Shown piece after piece: positions 1-9,891 of a stretch of 64,000 nucleotides of DNA. Positions within the stretch are counted from its first letter, which is position 1; each line of letters starts with the position of its first letter. Below the pieces are notes generated by a model that was not told where the DNA came from, made no database searches, and saw only the letters and a program-made list of their open reading frames with translations. Location: contig JAWQUS010000016.1 in assembly GCA_036365455.1 (NCBI GenBank), positions 12,733,001 to 12,797,000 on the forward strand, in the 5' to 3' direction. This DNA comes from Macrosoma leucophasiata. Its lineage: Eukaryota; Arthropoda; Insecta; Lepidoptera; Hedylidae. The position numbers and the translations under genes are program-made.

Positions 1-1105
1 AGATCCATCCATGTCTCAAGACGACTTTCACCTATTTTCTTCATTAGTTCCTCGCCAAGCGCCATTGTATTAGTTGAAAAGGGGTCTTTTTCGTACTCAG
101 TTTCGTAGGCTGACAGGAGGACTAAATGAAAACTGTTCCAACAGTTTTGATTTTGTCCAGGGATACGGCATGTTTGGATATGTTGTACGGCAGCCGCGGG
201 GTATTGTCCGACGTGATATCAGTTGGATGGTTTTAACAAACTGGTCGTAATTTTCATGGACAGGTTCTAGATTTAGTAGACTCGAATCAACTCCTTTCGA
301 AAAACTCTCCCAATTAGCTTTTTTATTTAATTAGCAATATTAAACCTGCGTCGGAACGGGATGTTTGTTGTTTTCACGGCCGCATAGACTCTGCAGCTCA
401 ATTGGTCTATGTTGAGTCCGAGGAATGGGTCGTTCGATACTTTTTTTACTCAACGGACTGATGTTTTCACTGACAAAAAGCAGGTCAGGGTTATAACCAC
501 GATTCCAACTCGCACTGTTAAAAGATGCAGGAAGTTTGGCATCATGTATAAGAACCAATCGTTCCGCGTCAGCCCACTCCTCAACCGCATCCCCATCGGA
601 ATTAATGGTGTTATAGCTCCATATAGTGTTATGGCTATTGAAGTCTCCTACTACTATTTTTACTGGTTGATCTATAAAGTTTTGTGGCGGAGTGAATTCA
701 AAAGGTTGATTTGGTGGTTTATATACTGAGGATATTGTACTGTTGCCGATGTGAATGGTGATAATCTAAATGTTGTTACTTGTAGTACACGATGTAGACT
801 TTACGGGTAGGGTAGGCTTTGTAAATACTGCACTGCCATACTTTTCGTGGGGAGTCTCTGCTACTAGTGTCATTCCATTAATTGACGGTCTCTGCTGAAG
901 TAGGCGTCTATGCGTCCTGAAGACAGAGGACATCACACTGAGTATCATGGCACAAACTTTCAAGGATGGATGCTTTAATGCTAGAAAAACCTTCAATATT
1001 TATAGAAACCACCTGTAAAGTCGGTCTGTTGTGATGGCTCAGAAAATAACCGTTTTGTCCCTGAAAAGAGCCGTTTTGGGCCATTGTGGCGGAAGGATTA
1101 GTCAC
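1..1105 (-). mobile_element. Decayed non-LTR retrotransposon (LINE), endonuclease region of ORF2
   Basis: The minus strand encodes a recognisable APE-type endonuclease: the N-terminal strand 'LQVVSINIEGFSS' near 1020, a catalytic-glutamate region reading 'CLQDTH' near 905, and the core 'KIVVGDFNSHNTIWSYN' near 640, followed by 'ASWNRGYNPDLLFVSE' near 490. Downstream, a linker with 'RFVK..ISRRTIPRGCR'-like residues (270-170) resembles the stretch between endonuclease and reverse transcriptase in many insect LINEs. The copy is dead: there is a frameshift near 905 and in-frame stops at 766-768 and near 340. It runs off the left edge, where the reverse transcriptase would lie. The clade is uncertain because no RT is visible. 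Confidence 0.8.
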
Positions 1106-1655
1106 GTCACTCCAATATCGACTTCTTTGAGCCGAGCTTGGAGCAGCGTGTCCGGGGTGCGCCGGACGCTTTTATGCATGGTTACTTGCTGTACGTTTCG
1201 CAATATTCGTCGCTCGTGGAGGCTCCTTCCTTGCACCCCTAGTTTGCACTAAAAACATTAAACATGATGATGTTTCGCAACTCGTCGCATAAAGCATGTA
1301 TTGCGATAAATGTCTTGTTGGTGCTAGCGTTCGCACTGCTGTCAAACCTATTTTAACATGTTTATAAGTGAATATTTCATCAATGCAAACTCACGGTTAG
1401 ACATGCTGTGCGCGAAACATATTCTAATGTAGAGCTTTGAAAATTCAGGCACAGATACATAAATAAGATCTTATTTATATTGGTCCCAGAACGAGCAATG
1501 CGTAGGCATGGCTCGAGTTTCCATGTAGATGTTTCTATGCTGTAGACGCTATAGTATTTACCACTTGAACTGTTTGCTTTTTTGCCACATGAATGATGTA
1601 GCACATTTTTATGTGTTTTATATTTCGGTAATTTGTAGCCAGGCTCGTAGTAACC
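1106..1655. other. Non-coding stretch, nothing recognised
   Basis: This region lies between the LINE endonuclease fragment and the next repeat. The part next to 1105 could be the ORF1 or 5' region of the same decayed LINE, but I see no ORF1 motif. There is no RNA gene or convincing exon. Confidence 0.4.
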
Positions 1656-1656
1656 A

Positions 1657-2035
1657 TGTTAATAATAATCATAATACCCATTATACGTCCCACTGCTGGG
1701 CACGAGTCTCTCCCCTTTTTGGGGGGAGGCCTGGAGCTTACTCCACCACGCTGCTCCAATGCGGATTGGTGGAGGTGGGTGGGTTAGTGGCCAACCCGCT
1801 GTCGGATGTTTTCGAACCGCCCATAAGGCCTCCGACTAGGTTTAACGACTGCTATCCATCGATAGCGACCGGGACCGACGGTTTAACGTGCCCTCCGAAG
1901 CACGGAAACGCGCATTTAATTTTCCACTAGCGGTCACCCATCACACTATCCGACCGCGCCCGTAGTGCTTAACCGAGTAGATCGCTTACGATCTACACCA
2001 GCCGCTGGGCCATGCGCGCTTCGTAACCATGTTAC
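1657..2035 (-). repeat. Lepidopteran interspersed repeat ('cgtcccactgctgggcacgag' family), copy 1
   Basis: This high-copy unit has a (taa/att)n microsatellite at 1657-1680 at its 3' end, then the signature 'cgtcccactgctgggcac' (1688 onward) and the segment 'ccaccacgctgctccaatgc'. A second copy in the opposite orientation sits at 20106-20260 and also ends in an (att)n tail. The tail and orientation fit the 3' end of a LINE or a LINE-mobilised element. I recognise the signature from moth genomes but cannot name the family with certainty. Confidence 0.75.
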
Positions 2036-2075
2036 ACTTGATCTATTTTTGTAAGCCGTCAACTCTTTGTTCCAG

Positions 2076-3257
2076 GAACTCAACTAACTGCACTTCAAGA
2101 GCAAAGTACAATTGTCAAACGATTCTTGGATGTTATGAAAATGTTACAAGCCGGTGATATTAATTCAGGTTAAGGAATTACTTACGAATAATTATATTAT
2201 AATGTTATTTGACAAAGGAAAATAGAGAAAATCTGTCAACTCACAATGTTTATTCCTCAGTTATAATAAAGTGTAGGTGATGGACGGTACTATCTGTAAT
2301 TATAGTTTTATGATCAGGTATGACCAGCGGACAGCAACTTATCCGAGCAATCAGCGGCCGGCCTGGATTGATCGCAGAGGAAAAGATTATCACGATGATG
2401 CTGCAATATGCCCCTAATCATCCCGATGCTGAACGTAACTAACAAATAATACCTAATTACTTGCTTTAAGTTTCGTTGAATTCGTAATATATCCACTTTC
2501 TATCCCCTATTGCATAATTTAGGGCTTTAGGTGGATGAATACCGCTTTCCCATTGTATATAATACTAGATTGTCATTATGATAATTTGGGTGCTCTTTTA
2601 CCTGAGGTATGTACTTATAGGAACGCTTGGAAGATTAACTTTAACCAATCTACGAGACTCGAACTAGTGCTGCCTGAATCGTAGTATTTGAATACTCTTT
2701 GACCTGAATGTTAATGTCAATTCATCTGTCAGATGTATTTCACTTGTAACCCTGATAACTTAAAAATTCACTGGTACGCATTTCGCGCAAATTTTTATAG
2801 TCAATTATATTTATTTTTGACAAAACCATAACTTTAATCATTGCTGTGGAGCAACCGTAACTTCCGGCACAGAGGCACAACACCTAAGACCTCAGGAGTC
2901 TGCATTTTGACCTTGGTCTTTGTGTGGGTGTCTCTAGGCTGCAGTCATCACTTAACATCAATGTGAACTGCACGCTTGTTTGCCACTTCCATTACATTAA
3001 AAAAAAACCGTAACTTAATCTTCGGTCAAGGTGTGGTGGTGTGTGCATAAATTTAGAGATTAATTCATCTCTACACTAAATTTTATAATCACCTGATTTT
3101 CATATTCTATTGGTTTATTATGCATGTAATATGATATTGCAAAGTATGTTGTTTCTTTTCAGGCTTGGAGCATCAGCTGAAGTCCTTACAGCAAGTACCT
3201 CACGAAGAGCAACATTCAACAGACTCTCCCGATCAAAGCATTGAAGAAGTTATTTAG
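2076..3257 (+). CDS. Last two exons of an unrecognised host gene
   Basis: Exon A is 2076-2168, with acceptor 'tgttccag' and donor 'CAG|gttaag'. Exon B is 3163-3257, with acceptor 'tttcttttcag', and ends in TAG. The two join in frame (phase 1 at the junction) to give about 61 C-terminal residues, starting TQLTALQEQSTIVKRFLDVM and ending in ...DSPDQSIEEVI. The first part looks helical and the end is acidic and polar. The upstream exons lie left of the window. The intron carries a copy of repeat family A at 2865-3005. I do not recognise the protein. Splice sites and frame support a real gene, but a short tail like this could belong to many proteins. Confidence 0.6.
2865..3008 (+). repeat. Interspersed repeat family A (putative SINE), copy A1
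   Basis: The consensus core reads 'tccggcacagaggcataaca', then 'ctgcattttgaccttggtct', then 'cacttaacatcaatgtgaac', then 'tgcttgtttgcc', and ends 'cattacat' plus an A run. At least seven further copies occur in the window: 28255-28537, 28545-28735, 31885-32125 (-), 37197-37345, 56905-57165 (-), 59738-60003 and a partial at 61395-61475 (-). This copy is truncated at its 5' end. Confidence 0.8.
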
Positions 3258-3835
3258 AAAACAAGTTTTTCAAACGTTTAGTCATTGTTTATAATGATTT
3301 TTTAAGTTATAAAAAATAATATATACTTTTAAGAAATTAAGTGTCTACGTAGAAAATCCATTAAACATATTCCGTCCGTCAAAGCTTTACAGAAGATATA
3401 AGTTTATATAATGCTAAAAAATGCTAAAAAAATTACACATAATATGATCTCTATAAGTATATTTATTTTCCATCCTATGTTGGAGTACCTACCTAAGAGA
3501 GAAGTGTTTTACCGTTTATACCACACCCCGGACATTCGGCTAAATTCCATACAAATGCATATTCTGGTTACCTATTACACGGACGTCAATCAGTACATGC
3601 GCACTTAGAAATTGTTGCACGTAGGGTTATGACCTTAAACTGGCTTAAACAATCGTGAAATAAGTCGTCGCACTGACTACGTGACGAAATTAACTAAAAA
3701 TAGACCGCTCGCAAAAGATAAACCTCCCTGTTGAAATTTATTCAACTGCCTCTCGAAAGGGGGGGAGGAGGGGTGGATTCGACTCGATGGACGTCGAAGT
3801 GTCCATTCTGTACGTAATATTGCGAACTGTTCAGA
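3258..3835. repeat. 3' flank of the unknown gene with a fragment of a dispersed repeat
   Basis: Bases 3520-3830 share blocks with 37350-37520, for example 'attccatacaaa' and 'gacgtcgaagtgtccattct'. They are therefore a dispersed repeat, here interrupted by other sequence. No coding region is supported. Confidence 0.5.
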
Positions 3836-3839
3836 TTCC

Positions 3840-4870
3840 ACCCACATGAACCGTGCATGGAAAATGAAAACAAGGAACAGTCTCCAGTCTCTGTATTGAG
3901 AAAATGTCCACCAAAGCCCACTGAGACTGCTGTGGTTCGGCGGACTGCACCTTCTTTTCCCCCAACATGGCTTGACAGGGAGGTGGTTGGGGTAGAGGCG
4001 CGGGAACTTGAACCATCTTTTGCCCAATCTTCTAACACAAGTAAAATTGTATAAACACTTGTTTTCCTATTAAAGCATTTTTGATTTGTTTATCGTCCAG
4101 CACCTGTTGGTCTTCCATTAGGTCTGTGGTGATTGAGGGTACCGGAACCTTCCCCCTCGTTTTCCTTGGCTCCCTGATGGAGGTTGAACGTCGTTGGCTG
4201 TATGGGGGCCCGCGATTGGCACATGTTGGAGGGTCCTCCCCTTGGCCGCGCATCTCACGCAGCGCAGGGATCTAAGGCAGTGGGCACTTAAGTGTCCAAA
4301 TGCCTAACAGCGATGACATTGGGGAGGTCCCTCTCTGTCCCTTCTCTATGCCTTGAGGCATAGGCGTTCGCTCTTTGTTGCTAATATGGTCCAGTTGCAT
4401 GAAGAATACAACTCCAGGGGGCTCGTCCTCGTTTATAGACGACTGTCGCGTTCGTTGCCTTGGTGATATCCTTACTCTGAGGGCTGCCGCTACCTTGGTC
4501 TCTCTTCGTGTTGTGTGTAACAGTATCACTCGACGGAGGGATATTGCGCGGTCGCTTTTGTGGGGTAGGCCTGCACGATATTCTGCCGGCGACTTGGGTG
4601 TAAACCTAACGCTCATGGCGGCCAAGTGGACATTGGGGCTATACCCCATTTTTTGGAGATGGCCGCTAGATGCTTTGCCAAGTTGGGCATCTTTTCCACA
4701 ACTAGCGACAGGTACGACATAGTTCCCTCATAGGCTTCCCTCTCTGTTGTGAAGTTGCAGGACACACAGCACAGGCAGGATGAGGGCACAGTTCTTTCGG
4801 AGGGGAGGGGGTGGCCACCATGGATACGATGCCCGACTCAACTCGAAATGTAACTTGGAGAGGGGCTCAC
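3840..4870 (-). pseudogene. Decayed Jockey-clade LINE ORF1 (gag-like)
   Basis: On the minus strand I can follow, across several frames, an ORF1 homologous to that of the intact element at 47250-49562. It has 'LVVEKMPNLAKHLAAISKKW' near 4690 (intact copy: PLVVEHMPDWTQHLKALRER), 'VRFTPKSPAEYR' near 4600, and a zinc knuckle 'QCHRC-x-FGHLSAHC' at about 4330-4290 with a stop codon inside it. It then has 'RCVRC' and 'PPTCAN' (intact: PATCANCGGPH) near 4230. Frameshifts and stops show that it is long dead. It belongs to the same clade as the intact Jockey element but is much diverged from it. Confidence 0.75.
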
Positions 4871-5848
4871 ACTCAATTTAGTTCCCGTGCGCGTCCTCCA
4901 AATGAAGATGGACACGATAGTCGTAGATCGGAGAGCCAAATGGGAGCTCTTTTAGCTGGATTGGGATGAGCGACTCATCACTTGCCTTATGCCAGTTTCA
5001 CGCCTTTTTTATTTGTGAAAAAAAAATCCTAGCGTACGCTAGACCAACGCTGGACAGGACACTTTTACATGTTAGCCTTCAACATTAGAGGTACTTTTTA
5101 TCTTTAACACTCCATACAACAAATTCACGCAATCTCGATACGAATCTTTCCGAAAAAGATCGATTTTGTAATCGATTCAAATCGATTTGTGATAAATCAA
5201 TATTACTATTCAATAGAAAATAAAAAGTAATACAAACGTGTGCGTCTCGGGCGGCCGATAAAAGTGATAACTTAACTAACCTAAGTTAAAATATTTTAAT
5301 AATTTAAAACTGCGTGGGTTGGAGTGCAAATAGAAAATGTGTTGTATTTTCACAAATAGAACACATTTTCTATTTGCCTTTTGCTCTTGTGTATTAATAC
5401 AAAAAGGATAAAAAAAGAACTATTTTATTTTATTCAATTTGGTAATCACTTTGTCATTTTTTTCACTTGGGATAAATATTAAAGTAACCAACATTTAATC
5501 AATTGTTTAAAAAATATATTGTGAACTGTATGTAGTTGTTGTGAAACAGAAAAGAACTAATCTTAATTTTCTAGAGTGAAATACCGATTTCGATTCAGTA
5601 CAAGACGATTAACAGAATCATTTTTCATCCCTAAAATCCCATGTGGTCGTTTTGTCACTCACTTGTCATTGTGACCACAGAACAGGAACATACTACTCTC
5701 TGATTGTGACGTTTTAAAATAATAATTGAGGTTATATTAGAGCGAAAAATATGGAAAATAAAACCATAAGTAAGATTACAATCTAAATAGAAGTGGATAA
5801 AAACATCTTGCAACGTGAAGATTATTTTTATACATCAGCTGTACCAAA
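4871..5848. other. Upstream region of SDAD1
   Basis: This is AT-rich, non-coding sequence holding the presumed SDAD1 promoter. The one clear structure is an 18-bp perfect inverted repeat (arms 5326-5343 and 5360-5377, 16-nt loop). I found no convincing TATA or initiator element. Confidence 0.4.
5326..5377. repeat. Perfect 18-bp hairpin upstream of SDAD1
   Basis: The left arm 'gcaaatagaaaatgtgtt' (5326-5343) is the exact reverse complement of the right arm 'aacacattttctatttgc' (5360-5377). The 16-nt loop is 5344-5359. It lies about 470 bp upstream of the SDAD1 start codon. It could be a small foldback-element relic or a transcribed hairpin. Confidence 0.85.
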
Positions 5849-8020
5849 ATGGTGCGACATAATAATCAATTACCCAATAATTTAACGCAGCTACAAAATT
5901 TAATCAAAAGGGACCCTGAATCCTATAGAGATGAATTCCGTCAGCAATTGGCTCATTTTGACACCACATTAGAGATTTTCAACTTAAATCCTACACAGTA
6001 CAACAAGAAACTGGACGAACAAGCTATGTTCTTGGCCCAAGTGACTCAGTGCTTCCAAAATGAGATGAAGCCATTTCCGCAGAAGATAGTGGACATTTTG
6101 AAGACTCACAACACTACTTTACACAATGAAATGAGACTCGCTTTATGTAAATGCCTTATTTTGTTGAGAAACAAAAATTTTATCACAGCTTTTGATTTAT
6201 TGGAATTATTTTTCAATTTAATAAAATGTCAAGATAAAAATCTTAGAGGATATCTCAAAACTCATATAATAACAGATATTAAAAATATGAATATGAAACA
6301 TAAGGATATTAAATTCAATTCTACTTTGCAGAATTTTATTTGCTCAATGTTGCAGGATTCAAACACTAAAACAGCCAAATTAGCTGTAGATATTTTAATT
6401 GAATTGTACAACAAGAATATTTGGAATGATCAAAAAACTGTGAATATAATAGCAGATATTGGATGTTTCACCAAATTTTCTAAAGTCCGTGTAGCTTCTT
6501 TGAAATTTTTTTTGAGCAAAGATGAAGAGAAGCAAGAAAATTCAGACAGTGAGGATGAAATTGACCCAAAAGATACCATGATATCGAACAAATTTAATAA
6601 AAAAACCCGAAAAAGAGAAAAAATGGTAGAAAAGGTAAAAAAGATAGCAAAAAAAATTAAGAAGAGAAAAGCAAAAGCACCCGCTTTCAATTTCTCTGCT
6701 TTGCATTTAATTAATAACCCACAAGGATTTGCAGAAAAACTATTCAAGCACATGGAATCATCAAATGACAGATTTGAAGTAAAGTTGATGTCATTAGATG
6801 TTATTTCCAGATTAATAGGACTGCATAACCTTTTCTTATTCAACTATTATCCGTTTATTGCCAGATTATTGATGCCGCATCAGAGAGAAGTAACCAGAAT
6901 ATTACAGTTTGCAGCTCAAGCATCTCACGAATTAATACCTCCTGAAGTTTTAGAACCAGTAATGAAAGCAATTGCAAATAATTTTATTACAGAAAGAAAT
7001 TCTACTGATGTTATGGCAGTGGGTCTAAATGCTGTAAGAGAAATTTGTGCTCGCTGTCCACTTGCTATAACTGAAGATTTGTTGAGAGATTTAGTGCAAT
7101 ATAAATCATATAAAGAAAAGTCAGTTATGATGGGAGCTAGATCTCTTATACAGCTATACAGACAGTCAATGCCAAACCTTTTACACAAAAGGGACCGAGG
7201 AAGGCCTACAGAAGCTAGTCTTGAACTTAAAACTAAAAAGTATGGTGAAATGGAAATCAAAGATTATATACCGGGATCAGAAGTGTTATTGGAAAAAGAA
7301 GAAATAAAAGATAGCGATACAAAGAAAGGGTACAAGAAGGAAAAACGCAATAAGAATACAGAATCAGACGATGATGAATGGATTGATGTTGCATCATCAG
7401 ATTCTGAAATTAATATATCAACTGATAATGAAAGTAGTGATGATGATGCTGCAATAAAAGATGATGAAGCTGAGGAAGATATTGAAACAGGAGACTTAGA
7501 AAACAAAAAAGAATCTGTTCTAGAGGAAGGTAATGAAAAGAGAAAAATATTAACAGCTAAACGACAGAATAAAGTGCAAGATAATGTAGAAAAAATTAAA
7601 ACAGCTCGTGCTATTGCAATGGAAAAAATATTCACTGATGAAGATTTTAAACGTATTGAAGCTGCACAAATAAAAAAAAATATAAGTGGTGTAAAAAGGA
7701 ACCGTAGTGTTGTAGAAGAAGAAGAAAATGAATCCACTGAACTTGTGCAACTTTCAGCTATAGAAAATATACATAAAAAAAGAAAACATGATAAAAGTGC
7801 AAGATTGGAGTCAGTTATGAAAGGACGAGAAGAGCGAGATAAATTTGGATATAAAGATCGTAGGAAAAATATCCACTGTTCCAAAACAAACAGAGAAAAA
7901 AGGAAAACAAAGAACTATCAAATGGTGAAACATAAGGCCAAGGGAAAAGTAAAACGATCATTTAAAGACAAACAAATAGCATTTCGTAACTATTTAATTA
8001 AACAAAAGAAAATGCGTTAA
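5849..8020 (+). CDS. SDAD1: SDA1 homolog, 60S ribosomal subunit biogenesis factor (SDAD1/Mys45A)
   Basis: A single-exon gene of 723 residues, close to the usual length of animal SDA1 proteins. The N-terminal ~300 residues form the helical-repeat NUC130/3NT region (start MVRHNNQLPNNLTQLQNLIK; 'RDPESYRDEFRQQLAHF'). A basic KRKAK stretch near residue 270 precedes the conserved block 'SALHLINNPQGFAEKLFKHM'. The middle (about 500-570) is very acidic (DDDEWIDVASSDSE). The C-terminus is very basic, with family motifs 'KFGYKDRRKNIHCSKTNREK' and 'RSFKDKQIAFRNYLIKQKK'. In yeast Sda1 acts in nucleolar pre-60S maturation and export. The start is the first in-frame ATG with an A at -3 (ccaaaATGg). A variant poly(A) signal ATTAAA is at 8074-8079. 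No introns, and no stop or frameshift within the frame. Confidence 0.96.
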   Translation: MVRHNNQLPNNLTQLQNLIKRDPESYRDEFRQQLAHFDTTLEIFNLNPTQYNKKLDEQAMFLAQVTQCFQNEMKPFPQKIVDILKTHNTTLHNEMRLALCKCLILLRNKNFITAFDLLELFFNLIKCQDKNLRGYLKTHIITDIKNMNMKHKDIKFNSTLQNFICSMLQDSNTKTAKLAVDILIELYNKNIWNDQKTVNIIADIGCFTKFSKVRVASLKFFLSKDEEKQENSDSEDEIDPKDTMISNKFNKKTRKREKMVEKVKKIAKKIKKRKAKAPAFNFSALHLINNPQGFAEKLFKHMESSNDRFEVKLMSLDVISRLIGLHNLFLFNYYPFIARLLMPHQREVTRILQFAAQASHELIPPEVLEPVMKAIANNFITERNSTDVMAVGLNAVREICARCPLAITEDLLRDLVQYKSYKEKSVMMGARSLIQLYRQSMPNLLHKRDRGRPTEASLELKTKKYGEMEIKDYIPGSEVLLEKEEIKDSDTKKGYKKEKRNKNTESDDDEWIDVASSDSEINISTDNESSDDDAAIKDDEAEEDIETGDLENKKESVLEEGNEKRKILTAKRQNKVQDNVEKIKTARAIAMEKIFTDEDFKRIEAAQIKKNISGVKRNRSVVEEEENESTELVQLSAIENIHKKRKHDKSARLESVMKGREERDKFGYKDRRKNIHCSKTNREKRKTKNYQMVKHKAKGKVKRSFKDKQIAFRNYLIKQKKMR

Positions 8021-8159
8021 TATATACCTATCAAAATGTTACAGCAGTATTGCTATATGTCTTATTTCAGAATATTAAAGAAAAATATTTTATCTACTTT
8101 TTATTATTGTATAAAATGTGATCTTCAATTTATGATGAGAATTATGAATGTAGAAGCAC

Positions 8160-8255
8160 CAAAGGTGTGTTAGGACTGGGATATCTGGCGCTTCGAACTC
8201 TCTGCCTACCCCCTAAGGAACTATGCGTGAAGATACATAATTACACAATCCTCAA
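8160..8255 (+). repeat. Interspersed repeat family B (LINE 3'-end-like), copy 1
   Basis: The core 'gggatatctggcgcttc...ctctctgcctacccc...gcgtgaagatacata' recurs at 27368-27470 and 63338-63405. It looks like the 3' end of a LINE or SINE and carries no coding sequence. Confidence 0.6.
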
Positions 8256-8465
8256 TTCCACAGCCCACCTGGCCCTTCCCTTTCCAATGCCCATCAGAAT
8301 CAGAATTTTATTTATTCATGTAGGATGACAAGTACTGAAGTCTTCAGTAGTAATTCTAGACTTCAGTTGCCAGTCATCCAAAAAAAGGAGATGGACATGA
8401 AACAAAATAAATATACTAATGTAGGTAAGTATGTACATCAGTAGATTAATTTCTCCATATTATAT

Positions 8466-8545
8466 GTAGGTACTATCAGGGAACTGGCCACTTGACTACA
8501 TGGGTGCCTTTAGATGTGGTAATAAAAGCTATATTTGATTTATGT
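8466..8545 (-). mobile_element. Half copy of the TA-flanked MITE family C
   Basis: The sequence 'tactatcagggaactggcc' through 'gtggtaataaaagctatatt' matches one half of the complete MITE at 18264-18384, in the opposite orientation. Only one terminal repeat is present. Confidence 0.65.
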
Positions 8546-8873
8546 TTCAGATATGTACTGAGAGTTCACAAAAAAAATTATTAAGATACTAAATTGCTGT
8601 AGACATGGTTTAGTTTTACATACTTATTATAAAATTATTGGAATTCACTGTATTTTTACGAGGGAATCTATGAAAAAAAAACATGAAATAAATATGTAAT
8701 ATATTACATTTGGCTGTACTAATTAATATACATAACATTTTATTTTATAACAATCAAATAATCCGGCAGAAGTAAACAAGTTAAAAGCCTTATAGAATTT
8801 ATTATCACATTACTGACTTGTGGTGGTTGTAATTAGCTTCTTTAACATAATATAGAAAGCTTTTTTCTCTTTT

Positions 8874-9265
8874 AGGGTGAGATTGGACAGACCACACTAC
8901 AACTTCAATTTCAGCAGTGTGCTTAGAACTGTCAAAACTCACCCTGAGATTCACAGACCACACTACCACTTTACTTTGAGCAAAGTATGCTTAGAACTGT
9001 CAGTACAGTATGGGTTTTAACAATTCTAAGTATACTTTGCTCAAAGTAGTTGTAGAGTGGTCTGTGAATCTAACCCTAATACTTTACTGACAGTTCTCAA
9101 CATACTTTGCTGAAAGCAAAGTCAGGGTGAGATTCACAGACTGCACTACGACTTGACTTTGAGCAAAGTATGCTTAAAACTGTCAGTAAAGTATGAGTTT
9201 TGCCAGTTCTAAGCATACTTTGTTCAACGTAAAACCGTAGTGCGATCTGCAAATCTCACACTATG
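8874..9265. mobile_element. Tandem array of foldback MITEs
   Basis: One partial unit (about 8874-8944) and two complete foldback units (about 8938-9078 and 9120-9263) share the terminal sequence 'gggtgagattcacagac' and the inner arm 'actttgagcaaagtatgc' with 'cttagaactgtcagta'. Each complete unit is a near-palindrome of about 140 bp: the arm is repeated in reverse complement as 'agtatactttgctcaaagta' with 'gtctgtgaatct'. The array sits in the 3' intergenic region between the convergent SDAD1 and LAMTOR2 genes. It is non-coding. Confidence 0.85.
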
Positions 9266-9430
9266 ATTATTATAATAATTTATGACAGAAAGGAATAAAC
9301 CTGTTTATTTTAAATATCATGCTAAATAGATGGATAAAGTAGAATGAAATAAAAATGAGGATCAGAAAATCAAACAGGTACTTAACAGAATATAAAAATA
9401 TAATACAGGTACTCAAAACATCAATGTACA

Positions 9431-9891
9431 CTACGATCCAGCAACTTGCTTCAATGGCCCTTCTAAATATTGGGCTATTGCATTTATTTTCTCTTTTAAT
9501 ATACCAAAACCAACAGTTTCTTTAGCATAAAGACACAAAAGTAGATTAGCCACTTGAGTTACAGCTATTTTACCATTCAAACAGTCAACTAATATTAAAT
9601 GTAATTTATCTTCTTTAAAAACATTTCTCCCATGTTTCTCATAAGCAGACCACACATTGCTAGCAATTGCAGCAGTAACCCTTGCATCTTTGTCATTGTA
9701 TCCAGAATATGCTAACAAAGCTCCTTGGTGATTCAATAACCTGAAAATGATTATTTTTATCTAAATAAGTTTACACAAAAGAATATTTAAGAATATTAAT
9801 GTAAATATTAAATGAATAGTTACAGGGTATTCTCTACTCCTCCTGTGTTTGCTTGACTCAGTACTTGTGTTAAAGCTTTTGGTTTCAACAT
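9431..9891 (-). CDS. LAMTOR2: LAMTOR2, Ragulator subunit (roadblock/LC7 domain)
   Basis: Exon 1 is 9824-9891 and exon 2 is 9431-9740 (stop 9431-9433). The join is in frame and gives 125 residues, the same length as human LAMTOR2. The protein starts [20 protein letters not shown]. The roadblock domain contains the highly conserved blocks '[20 protein letters not shown]' and '[20 protein letters not shown]'. In animals LAMTOR2 pairs with LAMTOR3 in the lysosomal Ragulator complex, which anchors Rag GTPases and lets amino acids activate mTORC1. The splice sites are canonical (ACCCT|gtaact; ttttcag|GTTATTG). A minus-strand AATAAA lies at 9304-9309, 122 nt after the stop. It is convergent with SDAD1 and divergent from WDR45B. 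Confidence 0.97.

Noticed and set aside
1529..1930. ORF of 133 codons at the left repeat
   Set aside because: It spans a dispersed repeat also found inverted at 20106-20260; translation has no domain.
6430..7884. Minus-strand ORFs opposite SDAD1
   Set aside because: Complement of the strongly conserved SDAD1 frame; Ser/Phe-rich composition is an antisense artefact.
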